Origin: Erigeron canadensis
Taxonomy: Eukaryota > Streptophyta > Magnoliopsida > Asterales > Asteraceae
Direction: 5' to 3'
Length of the DNA stretch: 64,000 nt
NCBI RefSeq assembly: GCF_010389155.1
Contig: NC_057761.1
Span: 18,602,501 to 18,666,500 of the forward strand
Positions within the stretch are counted from its first letter, which is position 1, and every line of letters begins with the position of its first letter. This document shows positions 44,401 through 57,060 of this stretch, piece by piece. The position numbers and the translations under genes are program-made. The notes under the pieces are model-generated. The model had not been told where the DNA came from. It saw only the letters and a list, made by a program, of their open reading frames with translations, and did not search any database.

Positions 44401-45780
44401 AAGAAAGGTTTGGGATGTTTTATAACGAGTATCCTACATACCAAATATCCAAGAGCACACTCCCGATACCCAATAATAATATCACAAATCAAAGTTAATA
44501 CACCAGATGTGCACCTCTGTGTGTATCTAACCCGGAAGGTATGTATGACACTACATCACACATCCGTACAATAATCATATCATAACATAGCCTAGGATGC
44601 ATCCATATGCCTCCACAAATAATTATAAAGGCTCTCCCACGAGCATAATCACATATCACATATCATATAAAAAAGGTGGAGACGTCATGGACTAATCACA
44701 CCGCCACGGATAGTGTCATGTCATTGGTCGCCACAATGACATGCCTGTGGTACCTCCACAGGTAGTTAACTCGGTATTCTTAACTCCTGTATACAACTAA
44801 AGGGTTTCAAAAATTTCACAAGCTCACAAAATCCAACCTTACTCCATAAATATTTTCAAGATCCACATGTCCAAGTTTCTTAAAGTACATTTCAACAAGA
44901 TTTTTCTCCAAGTCAAAGGTTTCACAATTTATCAATTCAAAATAACATTTTAGCTCAGGTAAAATAGACTCAGATAATGAAGTCACGAAGCATTTGAAGA
45001 ATAACACAAATATTTTCAAAGAATCATTTAAGAGTAATGCTCAAAGAATAAGTACGGGCATCGATACCTGAATGAGTACTCAAGCTCCTAAAACGGAATT
45101 GATCCACACCACGAGTCTCAACAGAAATCTACACTGAACCGTATAGTTTGATTACCAGAAAGTTTATTATAATTGACCTCCCACAAACTTTATTACTGAG
45201 CAAATGTTGATTTACGTAACCATGTTTCTCAATTGTATAGAATCTGCTTTTTCTACTAACAACCTGATTTTCAAAATCGTAAACTAAGCTTAGTTTGGTT
45301 TTAGTGATTATACATTTATACCAACTATTAAGTCTAGCACTACCCTTGGATTATCAAAAGCCTTATATCTCGCTAACAAAAATAATGAACAATAAATACA
45401 TGACAGAAACGTACATACAAAAGATTGATGGTTGAATGAGTCGCTACCTCCGCAGACTGACACAAACTATGTTACGACCATGAAACAACGTCTCGGCATG
45501 GAGTAGATTCTCTCCACCTGATATCCCCTACGAGCACCCACATGCGCTAAACTTCTGAATATCGAAAACCATGTTGTCATCTTACTCTCTCCCTCACTCT
45601 CGATCTGCGCGCTTTACCCCTATTTTATTGTTACATACCTCTGGTAAAGTTTTAGTATTGTGTTTTGATAATGAGCGAATGGCAAATCAAGGACTGGTTT
45701 TATACAAGTTACGTCTGGCCGATAAGAAAGAAAATGGGCTGAAATAGCAGGGCTGTTAGAAGAGATGATTACCAACCCAT
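44401..45780 (-). repeat. Probable old Gypsy-type LTR remnant
   Basis: No coding potential. Composition and short motifs (ACATATCACATATCAT, GCATAATCAC, CGTACATAC, GCCACGG) resemble the LTR-like sequences E1/E2 at 47441 and 52295, and a pair of perfect hairpins lies at 44717-44762. No partner copy or target duplication was found, so the call rests on resemblance only. Confidence 0.3.
44717..44762. repeat. Two back-to-back hairpins
   Basis: CATGTCATTG-7 nt-CAATGACATG (44717-44743, 10-bp perfect arms) is followed without a gap by CCTGTGG-TACCT-CCACAGG (44744-44762, 7-bp perfect arms). Confidence 0.9.
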
Positions 45781-47440
45781 AACGTACTCCCAAGTTTCCA
45801 AGACTTTAAGATGTATACAATGTATATCATATATTATATACCCAACTTAGTATGTTATTAAGTTATACTAAGAGTTATTTACGAGGGAGTAGTACCTTAA
45901 CATTTAATATTGTTATTTTATTGAACTAATATTTTAACAATGTAATATAACTCACCTTATGAGTCTTTATTTAAAGATTTACGGTTATTACAATATCATC
46001 CACTTAAATTGTCGTTACTACTACATGGTATTTTTAACACTACACATATTTTCAACATACCCAAAAATAATTTTGTATTTTTTATTAAATAGTATAGATA
46101 AGTATATTAAAATGTGTCATTTATGTAGCAAGAGTTTTGATATAAAAACCTAACGAATAAACCTAAATAAAGACTTAACCATAAATAAGTTGTCACCTGT
46201 TATTATTCAATCTTAAATAGACATTTTGCCAAAATCCCTCATAAATTACACACTAACTAGTTCTCTAACCCTGACGTTACACGGAAGACATAACAATACG
46301 TAATATGTATAAGGTATTTCACGAACGATAAAGACAGATGTAAAAAAAATTAAGAAACTATTTAAAACATATAACCTATTTTAGTTATTACCTCGTTGTT
46401 AGAACCATTTTGAAGAAACAATTAGAACAAAAGAAGAAATATAAAACATATAGCATTTTTTAGTTATTGTAGAAATAATACAGTATTCTATGATGGTTAT
46501 ATGTCTATTGAATGAGATAAAAAGATATAACCATTCTTTACTTAAAATAGCTCTTTAAAAAATAAACGTTAGTAATAAAAAGAAAAAGATATAAAAAAAT
46601 GTTGTTAGCATGACGTCAAAACATACTCTTAGGAGGATGACAAAATGTGCTATTAACATAATATGTACCAATAATAAAAATATATGACAATGAAATACTT
46701 CATATGTTATAAACACTTATGCGTCAATAGGGCGGGGGTTAAAAAAGCATAAACTTTTTGTGGAGAACATGGAGCGTATGTTGGGTAAAAGTAGGTGGAG
46801 CTAGGGGCTAGAGATAAAACTAGGGGTTGAGCCTGGAATTGGGGCTAAGGCTAGAGGTTGAGGCTTTAAAATAGAAACCTCTAATCATATAAAACTGTTT
46901 GACAAACAAGTTGTGAGAAGTAGCTAAAAGTTTTATAATTACATTAATGGTCATTAAATTTATTCTAAGAAAAAAAAAGAAATTAATAAATTAGTAAAAG
47001 TAATATGCAACGACAAAAAACTCCGAACTACCATATTGATGAATGATGAACAATGGGATTTGGATAATAATTCAAGAGAAATCATATACAAGATTCACGT
47101 GACCCATACGAAGATGAAATATGATATATAAAAAGATGAAGGTAGAAATTGATCTCGAAAGAAGCACTCTAACCTATATATTCTCGGTGTCTTCAATTAA
47201 CTTGTACACATGAATTTTTAAAAAAATCGATTCATATACATGATTTGAGAAAAACATGAAACTAATATTGTTTTGTTTGACGAAACCCGAGAATGAAAAT
47301 CAAGACGATAATGCCAGAGTTCACCAAAATAAGCAAAAAAAGTAAGTCGATTGTGTGTAGACCAATTGGTAAAAACAAAGAAGAGAATACAGGTTATTTA
47401 TGTAATTTTAATAATCACGGGCTGGGGCTTTTTTAAAAAC
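45781..47440. other. AT-rich intergenic region
   Basis: No gene supported. The 46780-46865 part is a degenerate repeat of GGGGCTAG/GGTTGAG units. A GGGGGTTAAAAAAGC near 46735 and the opposite GGGGCTTTTTTAAAAAC near 47425 could be ends of a degenerate DNA element, but this is not strong enough for a separate call. Confidence 0.35.
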
Positions 47441-48808
47441 GGTAACACCCATAAGTTAAAAATAAGGATTTCTAAAAATTTTCACCCTGACGGCGTTAAA
47501 GAAAGCGGAATAAACTTTTAAAAGTCCAAACTAATAAATTCTGTTTGGTTTATTTATTAATTTATGTTACTCACCATATCATTGAAACAAGTCTAAATAA
47601 ACATTCATCGGTTGCCCAACATAAAACAACCGATCACAAGTCAATACAAGTCATAAACATCTTAACATAATTCAAAGGTCTAAAATGAGCAGCCACTATA
47701 GGTAAACTATAGCCATCTTCAAGTCAATCTACCCAAGCCTCGCACTTATTCATCAACCATCACATAACTTGCCAAATCTGAGGGAGCAACACATTTCAAG
47801 AAACAAGTGTTAGCTAACGAATTAGCTAAGTAAGATAACATATGATTTATAAAACATTTGTCCAATTAAATCTTTATAAAAGTAATATTTCATCATTGAG
47901 GCACATATCATCACAATTCATTTCACATGGCATTAAACATCTTTCATATAGGATAATTCATCCTAAATGTGCCTAATCATCTTTTGCATCATCACATATA
48001 ACATAAGTCACACCCGACTTGATGGACAAACCTTACGGCTGTACATCAATGTCGTTAAGGAATGTCAAGCCAATCCTGGAGTAAACCGTATGTTCAAAAC
48101 AAATGGGGCGCGTAAGACCTCCTGTATTACTCTTCACATCTTTGACCATGTTGCAAGTAGCCACCAAAGCAATCACATCTACGCACCCGCCGGACAAGGG
48201 CAAGTACGGGTTAAGCTTAACACTTTCACATCATTTACGAGCTCGATTTACATCACATATAGTTTTGGTGTCCACATTTCCTAAACAATTATCACATGTT
48301 CATCTTACGTTTGGGCCCTTAAACGTGCGCGTGTCATGACAACTTAATAAGTCTAGTGAACTAGATGAACAAGCCATGCAATCATGCATATTTCCTTAAT
48401 CGTCAACATATATCACATTTCAACACATCTCAAGACATTACATAACATTTCATAGTATATCATTACATCTCATATAATTGGGACTGCATTTCAGGCCTCA
48501 ATAGTCATTTACATAGCCCATATCACCTCCCATGTCACCCCGAATACCCATAAGCAATCAAGATATCAATTGGGAAGTTATTATATGAAAACCACGTTTT
48601 GTTGAACCCCCGGCATGTCAAAGTAGTGTATCTTACCACGTAGAAGCATATAACAAATGATAACGTAAGTTATCGAGCTTTACAAGTATTCCCGACTACC
48701 TATAATCATTGAACGACCATAATGAGATAAACAAGTACCTACTTACTTATGCTCATTCAAGCCTAAATATCTTTAAACATGACCCATGACAATGCTGAAG
48801 CATCGGAC
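47441..48808. repeat. Gypsy-type LTR E1 (truncated by element D)
   Basis: Starts GGTAACACCCATAAG and is homologous to 52295-53995 (start TGTAACACCCATCAT) across its length, with indels. The homology stops at CATCGGAC (48801-48808), where element D begins. The continuation is presumably beyond the right edge of the window. Similar ends and motif content suggest a Tekay-like LTR; orientation is uncertain. Confidence 0.65.
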
Positions 48809-49065
48809 TGTTAGGTACCCTATTGTTGCGTGGATCGTAATAAGATGTGATTCGTTATGTCAAGAGTGCGGAATCCTCTTGAGATAACTAGATTGCTATT
48901 GCCTTTTGCTGATTAATGAGTAATTAACCAACCTAAGGAGATGCACAACACTTGTGGTTCGTGTAGGAGGTCACACGAAGGAATAAGTAACTTGAATTCG
49001 TGAATTCGTGAATATGTGATTCCTTGGATTCAATTGATTAACCTAATTCCGTAGATTAGGTCTTG

Positions 49066-49073
49066 TATTTATA
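49066..49073 (-). promoter_or_regulatory. TATA box in LTR of element D
   Basis: TATAAATA on the - strand, downstream of the TGACGTCA palindrome, as expected for the U3/R border. Confidence 0.6.
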
Positions 49074-49147
49074 CTAGAAGTATTTTGGTTCGTGTGGGCT
49101 TAGGCCTTAATCGAAGATTGGCCCGAAATAAGCATCCAATCGATCTC

Positions 49148-49171
49148 CCTCATGCTGACGTCAGCATGAGG
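49148..49171. promoter_or_regulatory. 24-bp perfect palindrome with TGACGTCA core in LTR of D
   Basis: CCTCATGCTGAC is followed by its exact reverse complement. The centre TGACGTCA is a classical bZIP-binding octamer. It lies about 75 bp upstream of the LTR TATA box on the - strand. A second TGACGTCA lies at about 49189-49196. Confidence 0.85.
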
Positions 49172-49493
49172 TCAGTCCTACATGCTGATGACGTCAGCAC
49201 GAGGTTCGACCCCTTGGTGCTTTGTTTGGCTTTGTTTGGCTCGTATACAACATCCAATCATCGTTTAAGTGTTCTACGACACTTATATACCTTGATTCTA
49301 TGTTCTTGTACCTGCAAAACAATACGTAACACACAAACACAATATAAAACACAAACAAATATAATATTGAAGTTCAAACGTAATCATTAAATATCAACAC
49401 AAGTTCTTATTTAAATGATTACAAACATAGTTCCTAAAACATAAACGATAATCAAATCTATGTTGCGATTGTCACAACGAATCTGCATCTACA

Positions 49494-49507
49494 GACTCCC
49501 CCTTGAC
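49494..49507 (-). other. Polypurine tract of element D
   Basis: The element strand reads GTCAAGGGGGAGTC directly before the TG of the 3' LTR. Confidence 0.85.
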
Positions 49508-49525
49508 AGTTGCAACTAGATTTCT

Positions 49526-52294
49526 TTAAAGTTTTTGAACTTCAAAGCTATCCGTTAAACAAAAGCCTTGTGCTATTCGCATGAATTCTCTCTTGTAAGC
49601 AATGTGTGAGAATGTTGCGATAACACCTTTCTTCAACTCTCCAAAATTCCACTGCTGAACAAGGTGTATACAAAAGTCTTCTCTGATCACTTCTTGACAA
49701 GTTGACAACCTGCATCGGATCATACATGCGTAGAAACATTTGTTTCTTTGAATCATCAACAAACATTTGTGCTTCGCCTGACTTGATATCTATCTGCCAA
49801 AATGTCATCGTCGTTAACATATCTTGATCTCATCTGATAGCAGGAACCTTCTTAACACATTTAATCCTTCGTTGTTCAAAACGAAATGTGCCATCTTGAT
49901 TCTTAATCTTCTTCAAAGGTGTTGGCTTAATCAACCTCTCTTCTGGCTTTAGACCTCTATCACTGAAATTCTTAATTCTTTCATCTCTGAATCTATTCTA
50001 GTAGAAATCTGCAAGTCCATTGCTCTGAAGATTAACGAACCATCGTCTTCCCAAATCTATCACATCAGAATCACTGAGAGAGTGGAAGTGTCTTTGACTC
50101 ATTGACATGTACTGGCATCCCTCATTTCTCTTGATAATAAACAATTTGATTCTGTGATCATAAAACCAACTTTGTATCACTGAGAAGTACTTGGGTGCAT
50201 CCTTGTCTAAGATAAATTCCCAAAACATTGACAGTTTTAAATTTCCACCCACATGAAAACCAACACGAGTTACAATTATTGGAACCCTTCTATCAATGAT
50301 GAACTCAGGGTCTTGTTGCACTGGAGGTATATTGAATCTTCTAAGATCAATCTCTCGTGTAGCATCTATATTCCAGTATAACTCAAAAATATTGTCATGT
50401 TCTTCATCGATTATGTTTGCAGATACAGCAAATCTCAAACTTGCTGTATTCCTAGGTTCATCTGGACTATGTCTGATTTGATTAAGATTGAGATGTTCTA
50501 CTTCAGCTATTGGTTCAACTTGAACTTCATCTTCATTAAAGACGCGATCAAAGTCATAAGGTATATCAAGCAACCTTTTTTCTATCAGCTTTTGAAGTGA
50601 TGAACTCTCCTTCTTCCATATCTTCACCATTGATACTGTCTAAATCATCTTTAGCATCAAGATCGTCCAATGCACCTATCTTTTGAAGCTTATCTGCAAT
50701 TCAAACAATTCACATATACAAAGATAAAGAACATAAATTCATAAGTCAAGACATAATAAAATAGTATAAATACAGAAAAGAAATTAAAATAAATAATACT
50801 ATATCATAAATATAATGCAACAATTACATTAATATATATCTTATAATTTTTATCTATTTTAACTTACAACAATAATATTATATCATAAATATAATGTAAC
50901 AAATACATTCATATTTATCTTATAATCATTACAAAAACAAAATCATTAGCACTAAGGTTCATAATCCGAATCTGAATCCGAATCTGACTCTGACTCTGAC
51001 AATGTATGAGTTAACCCTAACCGTTCTTTCATTTGATCCCTAAGTGATCATGGATCATAATAATCATCATAATTCATAATCTCTGCACTAGCTCTCATAT
51101 GAGCCTATGGATCATAACCCAGTCTCTTTTCTAGTCTATGCACAATTAAAGGGTGCAAATCTGACTCTGTAGAGGCATTGGTAGTAGAATCAGTCTTAGT
51201 TGACTCACTATCCTGAGTAGATTTTCCTTTGCTAAGATTTTCTTTATCAATATGATTATGAGGATCATTCACTAGCTTTTCTCGAATCTCCCTTTCTATT
51301 CTATTAGACTTAGAATTAGAGTTACCTGAATTGGAATCTTCGTCATCATCATCGTTAGGATCATCAGGATCTGCATATGGAGCAGCTATCACAGCTTTAC
51401 CTTTATCTTGAATCCTAGAAGTACTAGCACCAGCTGTACCAGCAATCTCCGACTCAGTCTGTCTTGGCGACTCCCCCTGAATGTTTGCAGTCTCTGTATC
51501 CATAGCAGCATTAGCATCTTGACCTTGACCTTGATCTCTATTTTCTGGCTCACCAACTGATGGTTATGCTTGATTTGGACCTTGAGCTGGATCTTGATCT
51601 TCATGATCATCATCTCTAGTCTTCTTTGCTAGCTCATCATCCTTACAACCACTCTTATCTCCCCCTTGAGCCAAGAATTGGTCAAGTCTAGAACCAAGAG
51701 AATGAACAAGTGTTGTCATCAAGTCCATCTCTTCTTGATGCTTGACAACTTGGAGCTTAAGCTGATTCTCCAAAGCTGTAACCCTCATCTCTAACATCTT
51801 CTTCTCTGAAAACAAACGACTCAGTTGCACTTGAACAGGAGCAACTGGAAGTGACGTAGAAGCAACATCAGATGTAGGGGCATGAGGTGGCATTGTAGCT
51901 TCAAATGAAGGCATGCGAGCACTAAAAGTTCCTGTGGGAGGCATCTGAGGTCGTTGCAAAGGAGCCAGCATACGTCCCATGATAGTAGAAACAGGAAGTG
52001 TAGCCTGAATAGGAGCAGAAGAAGGCCTAGGAGCAACAACTATCGGTTCTGGCTCTTGACAAACTGTAGACTCCGGAGCAGTAGGAATCTTAACAGTTGT
52101 AGCCTCAGTGACAACTTGTGCGCGAGAACCAATTCCTCGAATAATAAACTCTGGTCTCGACCTTCTCTCCCCAACAACACTAGCAGAAGTAGTAGACACA
52201 GAAACAGGAACATCAACAACTGAAGCTCTTAAAGCCGCAACTGATGGAGTAGCTTGAGATCTCTCCATGGCAGCTTGATATGCAGCAAACTCTC
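49526..52294 (-). pseudogene. Third ORF of element D, C-terminal part
   Basis: Open pieces 52294-51564, 51503-51105, 50630-49998 and 49820-49548 all lie in one reading phase, separated by stops, so this was one long ORF. The first piece is Pro/Ala/Thr-rich (APLQRPQMPPTGTFSAR) with a coiled-coil-like stretch (LSRLFSEKKMLEMRVTALEN). The second is Asp/Asn/Ser-rich (DPDDPNDDDDEDSNSGNSNS). The later ones look folded (VPIIVTRVGFHVGGNLKLSMF). No known domain and no membrane helix. It is joined on the - strand to 57014-55850, from which it is separated by the E2 insertion. Confidence 0.6.
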
Positions 52295-53379
52295 TGTAAC
52301 ACCCATCATTTAAAAACATGGATTTCCAAAAACTTTCGCCTAACGGCGCTAAAAGAAAGCGGAATTAAACCTCAAAAGTCCAAACCAGCAAAATCTGTTT
52401 GGTTTATTCATAAAATGGTGTTACTAGCCATATCATCAAAACAAGTCTAAATGGAAATCCATTGGTTGCCTAACATTAAACAACCGACATTATAGTAAAT
52501 ACAAATCATAAATATCTAAACATAAATGAATGTCTAATGCGAGCAGCCACTATGGGTAAACTACAGCCAACTTCAAGATTATATACCCATGCCTCACATC
52601 TTCTCACATCTACCTGCTCACTATTGTTGAACCTGAGGGCACAACACATTTTAAAAGAGCAAGTGTTAGCTAACGAATTAACTAAGTAAGATAACACATA
52701 GTTTATAAAACGTTTGTCCATTTAAAACATTGCATAAAAGTCATAATTACATCATCAAGGCACATTTCACATCGATGCATCACATCATCCATAACATATC
52801 ATCACATCAAACATCATCATCATAGGTTGAATCACCTAACTGTGCCTAATCATCTTTTATTTTACATATAACAGATAAGCATCATCGCATAGTGTGACAT
52901 AAGTCACTTACATTAGGCGTGACATAAGTCACTCATCACATATAAGGTGTAAGTTTGTGTGTAGGCGGTCATAATACCTAACAGGGAACCTCACACCCGA
53001 CTAGATGGATAAGCCTTACGGCGGTCCATCAATGTCGTTAAGGAATGGCAAGCCAATCCAGGAGTAGTTCGTATGTTCAAAGACATTGGTGGTTAATCAC
53101 GCCACCCGGAGATACTCAAACCACGTAATTATGTTGCAAGGAGTCACCTAAGCAACCATATACGCACCCGCCGGGCAAGGGCAAGTACGAGTTAAGCTTA
53201 ACACTTTCATATCATATACGAGCTCGGTTTACATCACATATAGTTTAGGTGTCCACGTTACCTAAACATCATCACATATCATCTTTTATGTTTGGGCCCT
53301 TAAACGTGCACGTGTCATGGCACCTTAACAAGTCTAGTGAACTAGATGAACAAGCCATGTAGTCATGCACACTTTACAT

Positions 53380-53660
53380 ATCATCAACATATAACACATT
53401 TCACTTCATCTCAAGACATTACATAGCATTTCATAGCATATCATTACATCGCATGCATTGTTACATAACGTACATCATCATATATCATTGCATATCGTAT
53501 ATCATTACAACATTGCATATCATTTATCATCATAGATCGTACATCATTTCATATCATCTATCACCTCATGTCATATATCGTTGCAAAACACCTATTATCT
53601 CATATCATATTTCATTTCATCTATTAAGCATACTTAACATCTCATATCAATACATATCAT
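53380..53660. repeat. CAT/ATC-rich low-complexity region in E2
   Basis: Irregular repeats of CATATCAT, CATTACAT and TATCATT. The open frames through it are products of the repeat, not genes. Confidence 0.8.
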
Positions 53661-54194
53661 TGGGGTAGCATTTCAGGCTTCAATATGCATCTACATAGCC
53701 CATATCACCTCCCGTATAATCCCGAATACACATAAGCAAACAAGATACCTTCTGGGAAGTTATTATATGAAAACTATATTTTTGTTGAACCCTCAGCGTG
53801 TCAAAGTAGTGTATCTTACCTCGTTGAAGAGCACAACAAATGATAACACAAGTTACCGAGCTTTGCAAGTATTTCTGACTACCTATAATCATTAAACGAC
53901 ATAATGAGCTAAACAAGTACTTACTTACTTATTATCAGGAATCAAACCTAAATATCAATAAACATGACCCATGACAAGGCTTGATGCATCGGACATTCGA
54001 TTAATACATTAGAGCTTACATAACTCAACGAAACTCGACATTCACTCACTAAATTAACCTTTCTGGAAACTTGAAATCACAATCATCTTTTAAAAACATT
54101 ACCATTAGAAAGTAGACTCTCTCACGATTCCGTGGATAGCTTATTTGTTAAAAACGGAGTTACGGTTCAAAAGTTATGGCTATTTGAAAATTCT

Positions 54195-54290
54195 GTCGCT
54201 ATTGCGTCGCAACTACCAAGTTGCGTCACAGCTATATGTCACTGTTTTCTAGTTGCGCAGAAGCTTAGTAGCTGCGGTGCAGCTAGTCCC
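54195..54290. repeat. Short GC hairpins in E2
   Basis: GTTGC-GTC-type and TAGCTGC-GGT-GCAGCTA (7-bp perfect arms, near 54269-54285) hairpins. They follow the same plan (arm, GC-rich triplet, arm) as the modules in the LTR of B, although arm sequences differ. Confidence 0.7.
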
Positions 54291-54597
54291 GAATCTGCAC
54301 AAACCTTATTGTTTAACCTCCAAAACTTAACCAAACACACCCCAAACGACCCATAACCTTATGAACGACTTTTGTACCTCAAAATTAACCATTTTAAGAC
54401 CATAATGATGCAATGAAATCATTGATTAATCCTTACTTGATTTGCATCACATAATTAAACGTTTTAGGTCAACGAATCAACGTTTAAGACATCAATTGAT
54501 CATCTAATGACCTAAATCAGTTATGGATCTGATTCTATGATTGAAATAACATAAAATCAATGTTATTATACCTGGGATACCTGGAGATTACAAAGAG

Positions 54598-55405
54598 TGT
54601 GAAGTTCCTCACTCGATGGTTTAACCCACAAGTATAGAATACAACAAGTCAAGTAATCACTAGATAGGACTAGTATGAATATGAAAAGTCAAATAAAATA
54701 TAAGGTTGTTGCGGAAGAAGATATTACAGAGTAAGTGTCTAAACAACCTATGAATTACAAGTGATCTAACTTTGGTAAATAAACTCCTTGATCGAAATAC
54801 TTAAAGTTGTGAAGTATAACTATTTAGATCGAGAGTATTTGAGCAAAAGCACCAAATTGCAAAAATGTAATTTGGACGAGGGAAGTGACTTGATATTTAT
54901 AGGCAAAAAGAATAAATATAATATTCTTTTTACCGTACAAATATGGTTACATGCATCGATTAAAGTATAAGAATAAAGTCACATGATAGTGACTTGTCTT
55001 CTAATTAACCAACCACCTTTACATGCGTGTAAGGCTTTTAACAAAGGACAAATGGATTGTCCGGGTAAAGGCATGTAAAGGCAAAAAGTCAATTCCTCGT
55101 AATCAGTGTTCAGACATGTAAGGTCTAGAACACTGACAAGGACTCCAGTCAGGAGATCTGGTAAGTCTTCCAGTGAGCTCCGCAATTTATCAGACTTCTT
55201 TCTTCAGACTTCAGTCTTCGACTTCAGTGAGAATGTTCTTTAGTGGAAAGATCTTGACTGGAGTGAAGTCCAGTGAACAAATCTGGTGGAATCCAGATTC
55301 CTGTACAAGTAAGTTGTTCACTGGTCTTCACATAATTTTTGGACAAATCTTCAGAGGGCTCTAGTAATCACGTCTGGAGCGAGTCCAGTAAATCTGGACC
55401 TAACA
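54598..55405 (-). mobile_element. Solo LTR of a C-related SIRE-like Copia family
   Basis: 808 bp, + strand TGTGAAGTTCC...GGACCTAACA, clearly related to the 949-bp LTR of element C but shorter and diverged. It is flanked by the perfect 5-bp duplication AAGAG (54593-54597 and 55406-55410), so it results from recombination between the two LTRs of a full element. The TATA box context (54895-54901) and TCCAG motifs are conserved. Confidence 0.92.
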
Positions 55406-55849
55406 AAGAGAATTCAAAAACTTGATCAAAACACTCCCGAATCAACCAAACGAAGATGAAATCGAACAAGGAATTGATTATGGCAATTGGGAATTGTTAG
55501 GGCTCAAAGAGAAAAGGATATTATGAATGATTAGAAGCTAAAGACCTGCTCTTTGACCCTAATCCAGTTTTTGACTTTCACCCTATGTCAAAACTCGTCC
55601 CTAAGCTTCCAAACGTCACATTATTAGCCCTAAACACCTATATGAACTATATACAATTCAATAAACACTTTGAACACCTCTAAAGGAATATAACTACATC
55701 TTAAACACATTACTACGTTAATCAATAAGACATTCAAGTCTCACACGCATAACACATTAACTACATATAAGCATTAAATCTAACATGGGCGTAATGGACA
55801 CGTTACGTTGATTTAACGACTTAACTCAACCGTTAAATAAAAAGTTTGG

Positions 55850-57014
55850 GATTATCAACTTCAGCCTGAGATCGATGAGAAGTTGGAAGTCTCTCCACAA
55901 CATCAACTTCTTTTCCTTGTCTTCTTCTTCGCTTCGACAATCTTTCAACCTCTTCTTCATCATCTTCTGAGTCATCACCAGTATTAACAGTAACTGGTAG
56001 CTCAGAAGGACCAACATCATCACCAACTAGAGCAGAGGTAGAAGTAAAAACTCCAGTAGTTGGTGGAATAAGATTTGCGGGATCATCAACATCCTGCATA
56101 AGAGCATCCATATCCGGATCATTCTCCAGATCTCCAGCATACAGAGGAACATCATTGAGTCCCTCAAATTGATCAGCTCGCTCTTCTTCAGGATTATCTT
56201 GAGCCTGATCATCACCAGCAGCAACAGCAGCAACGGGTTTTCATCTTCCTAACGTTGTCTAGGTGCAACATAGTTAGGATCAATCAAATGTTCGAACAAT
56301 GGTGGATTATCAACATGTACCGGAACGTTTCTACCCGACAAGTGTTTCATACTTTCAACAAATGCCTTATAAGTACAGCTGCAAAGTGACGAATGATTAT
56401 CATCACAAATCTTGGAAACAGAAAGAATTTCTTGTCTGTACCAAATGACCTCAACTGCTTCTCTAACTTATCAAAAATGTACTGAGAAAAGCTGTACGGC
56501 TTGTTCAGCACCAAAGCAACCACCTGAGAAGCGTTCTGGATCATCTGATCATAGCCTGTACTCCGGTGACTAATGGACCTCAACAAATAGTAAGTAAGCA
56601 GCTTCCATTTGCCTCAAAGATGATTTCTGAAGTATGGATGTGTAATATCACCAGTATACCCCATACGACGTAAGCTTCCAGAAAATCAGTTGGACCTTGC
56701 TCTATCTCGACATCACCTAAGTGTAATATCGTCCGTAAGTCTCCAGCTGAGAACGAGAAAGTACGTTCTCCAACAGTAGTGCGAATGTACATATGATCAC
56801 CCATCTGCACTGCTCGGGCTGAATTCCAAAATTCCTGAATGAGACTTATCACCAATGGAGGGTTCTCTGTCACAGCAAAACGAACACGAGAACGTGCAAG
56901 AAACTGTAGGACTCCGTGAAACTCCGGTGTGCACCCCGTCTGCGTAATGCTAAGATCGAGTGCAGCATTGTGCTCCTTAACGAACACACGAGCTCTTGCA
57001 CCTTGTCCTGCCAT
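55850..57014 (-). pseudogene. Third ORF of element D, N-terminal part
   Basis: Starts at ATG 57014 (MAGQGARARVFVKEHNA). The next 120 residues look folded (FHGVLQFLARSRVRFAV, LISLIQEFWNSARA-like, FSFSAGDLRTILHLGD). After about 56640 the frame breaks; remaining pieces are in other phases (56586-56347) and again in the first phase (56240-55850, acidic then basic: SEDDEEEVERLSKRRRRQ). It is cut at about 55850 by E2. Located after pol, it corresponds to the extra ORF of SIRE elements; its similarity to ORF3 of C is in position and composition rather than obvious sequence. Confidence 0.6.
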
Positions 57015-57015
57015 A

Positions 57016-57060
57016 CCTGCACAAAAACAAACAAAAACGTAAAAGTTAGAAATTAAAAAC
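57016..57060 (-). promoter_or_regulatory. Strong splice acceptor directly before ORF3 of D
   Basis: On the - strand the sequence before ATG 57014 has TTTCTAAC (branch-point like), then a T-rich tract TTTTTGTTTGTTTTTGTGCAG, with the exon beginning at 57016, two bases before the ATG. All features of a plant 3' splice site are present at the right spacing. No donor is identified inside the window. Confidence 0.6.

Larger units (their letters stand above)
48809..49493 (-). repeat. 3' LTR of element D
   Basis: 685 bp, ends TGTAGATGCAG...TACCTAACA on the element strand. It contains, in promoter order on the - strand, a TGATGACGTCAGCACGAGG-like motif, a 24-bp perfect palindrome (49148-49171) and a TATA box (TATAAATA, 49066-49073). 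The left edge abuts E1 at CATCGGAC. Confidence 0.85.
52295..55850. repeat. Gypsy-type LTR E2, probably a solo LTR, inserted in ORF3 of D
   Basis: Homologous to E1 from TGTAACACCCATC on. Its left edge cuts ORF3 of D exactly (before the codons for EFAAYQ). The right edge lies between about 55800 and 55860; no target duplication could be matched. No gag or pol is present, so a solo LTR is likely. Without the Copia solo LTR inside (54598-55405) it would be about 2.7 kb. It contains short GC hairpins (54195-54290) and a CAT-rich low-complexity region (53380-53660). Confidence 0.6.

Noticed and set aside
44816..45019. 67-codon - strand frame as a gene
   Set aside because: Phe/Leu-rich chance frame in AT-rich repeat-like DNA without any motif.
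52295..55860. Target duplication for E2
   Set aside because: Left flank CTCTC and candidate right flanks (ACTTC, TTGAT) do not match, so no duplication is claimed and the right edge is given as approximate.
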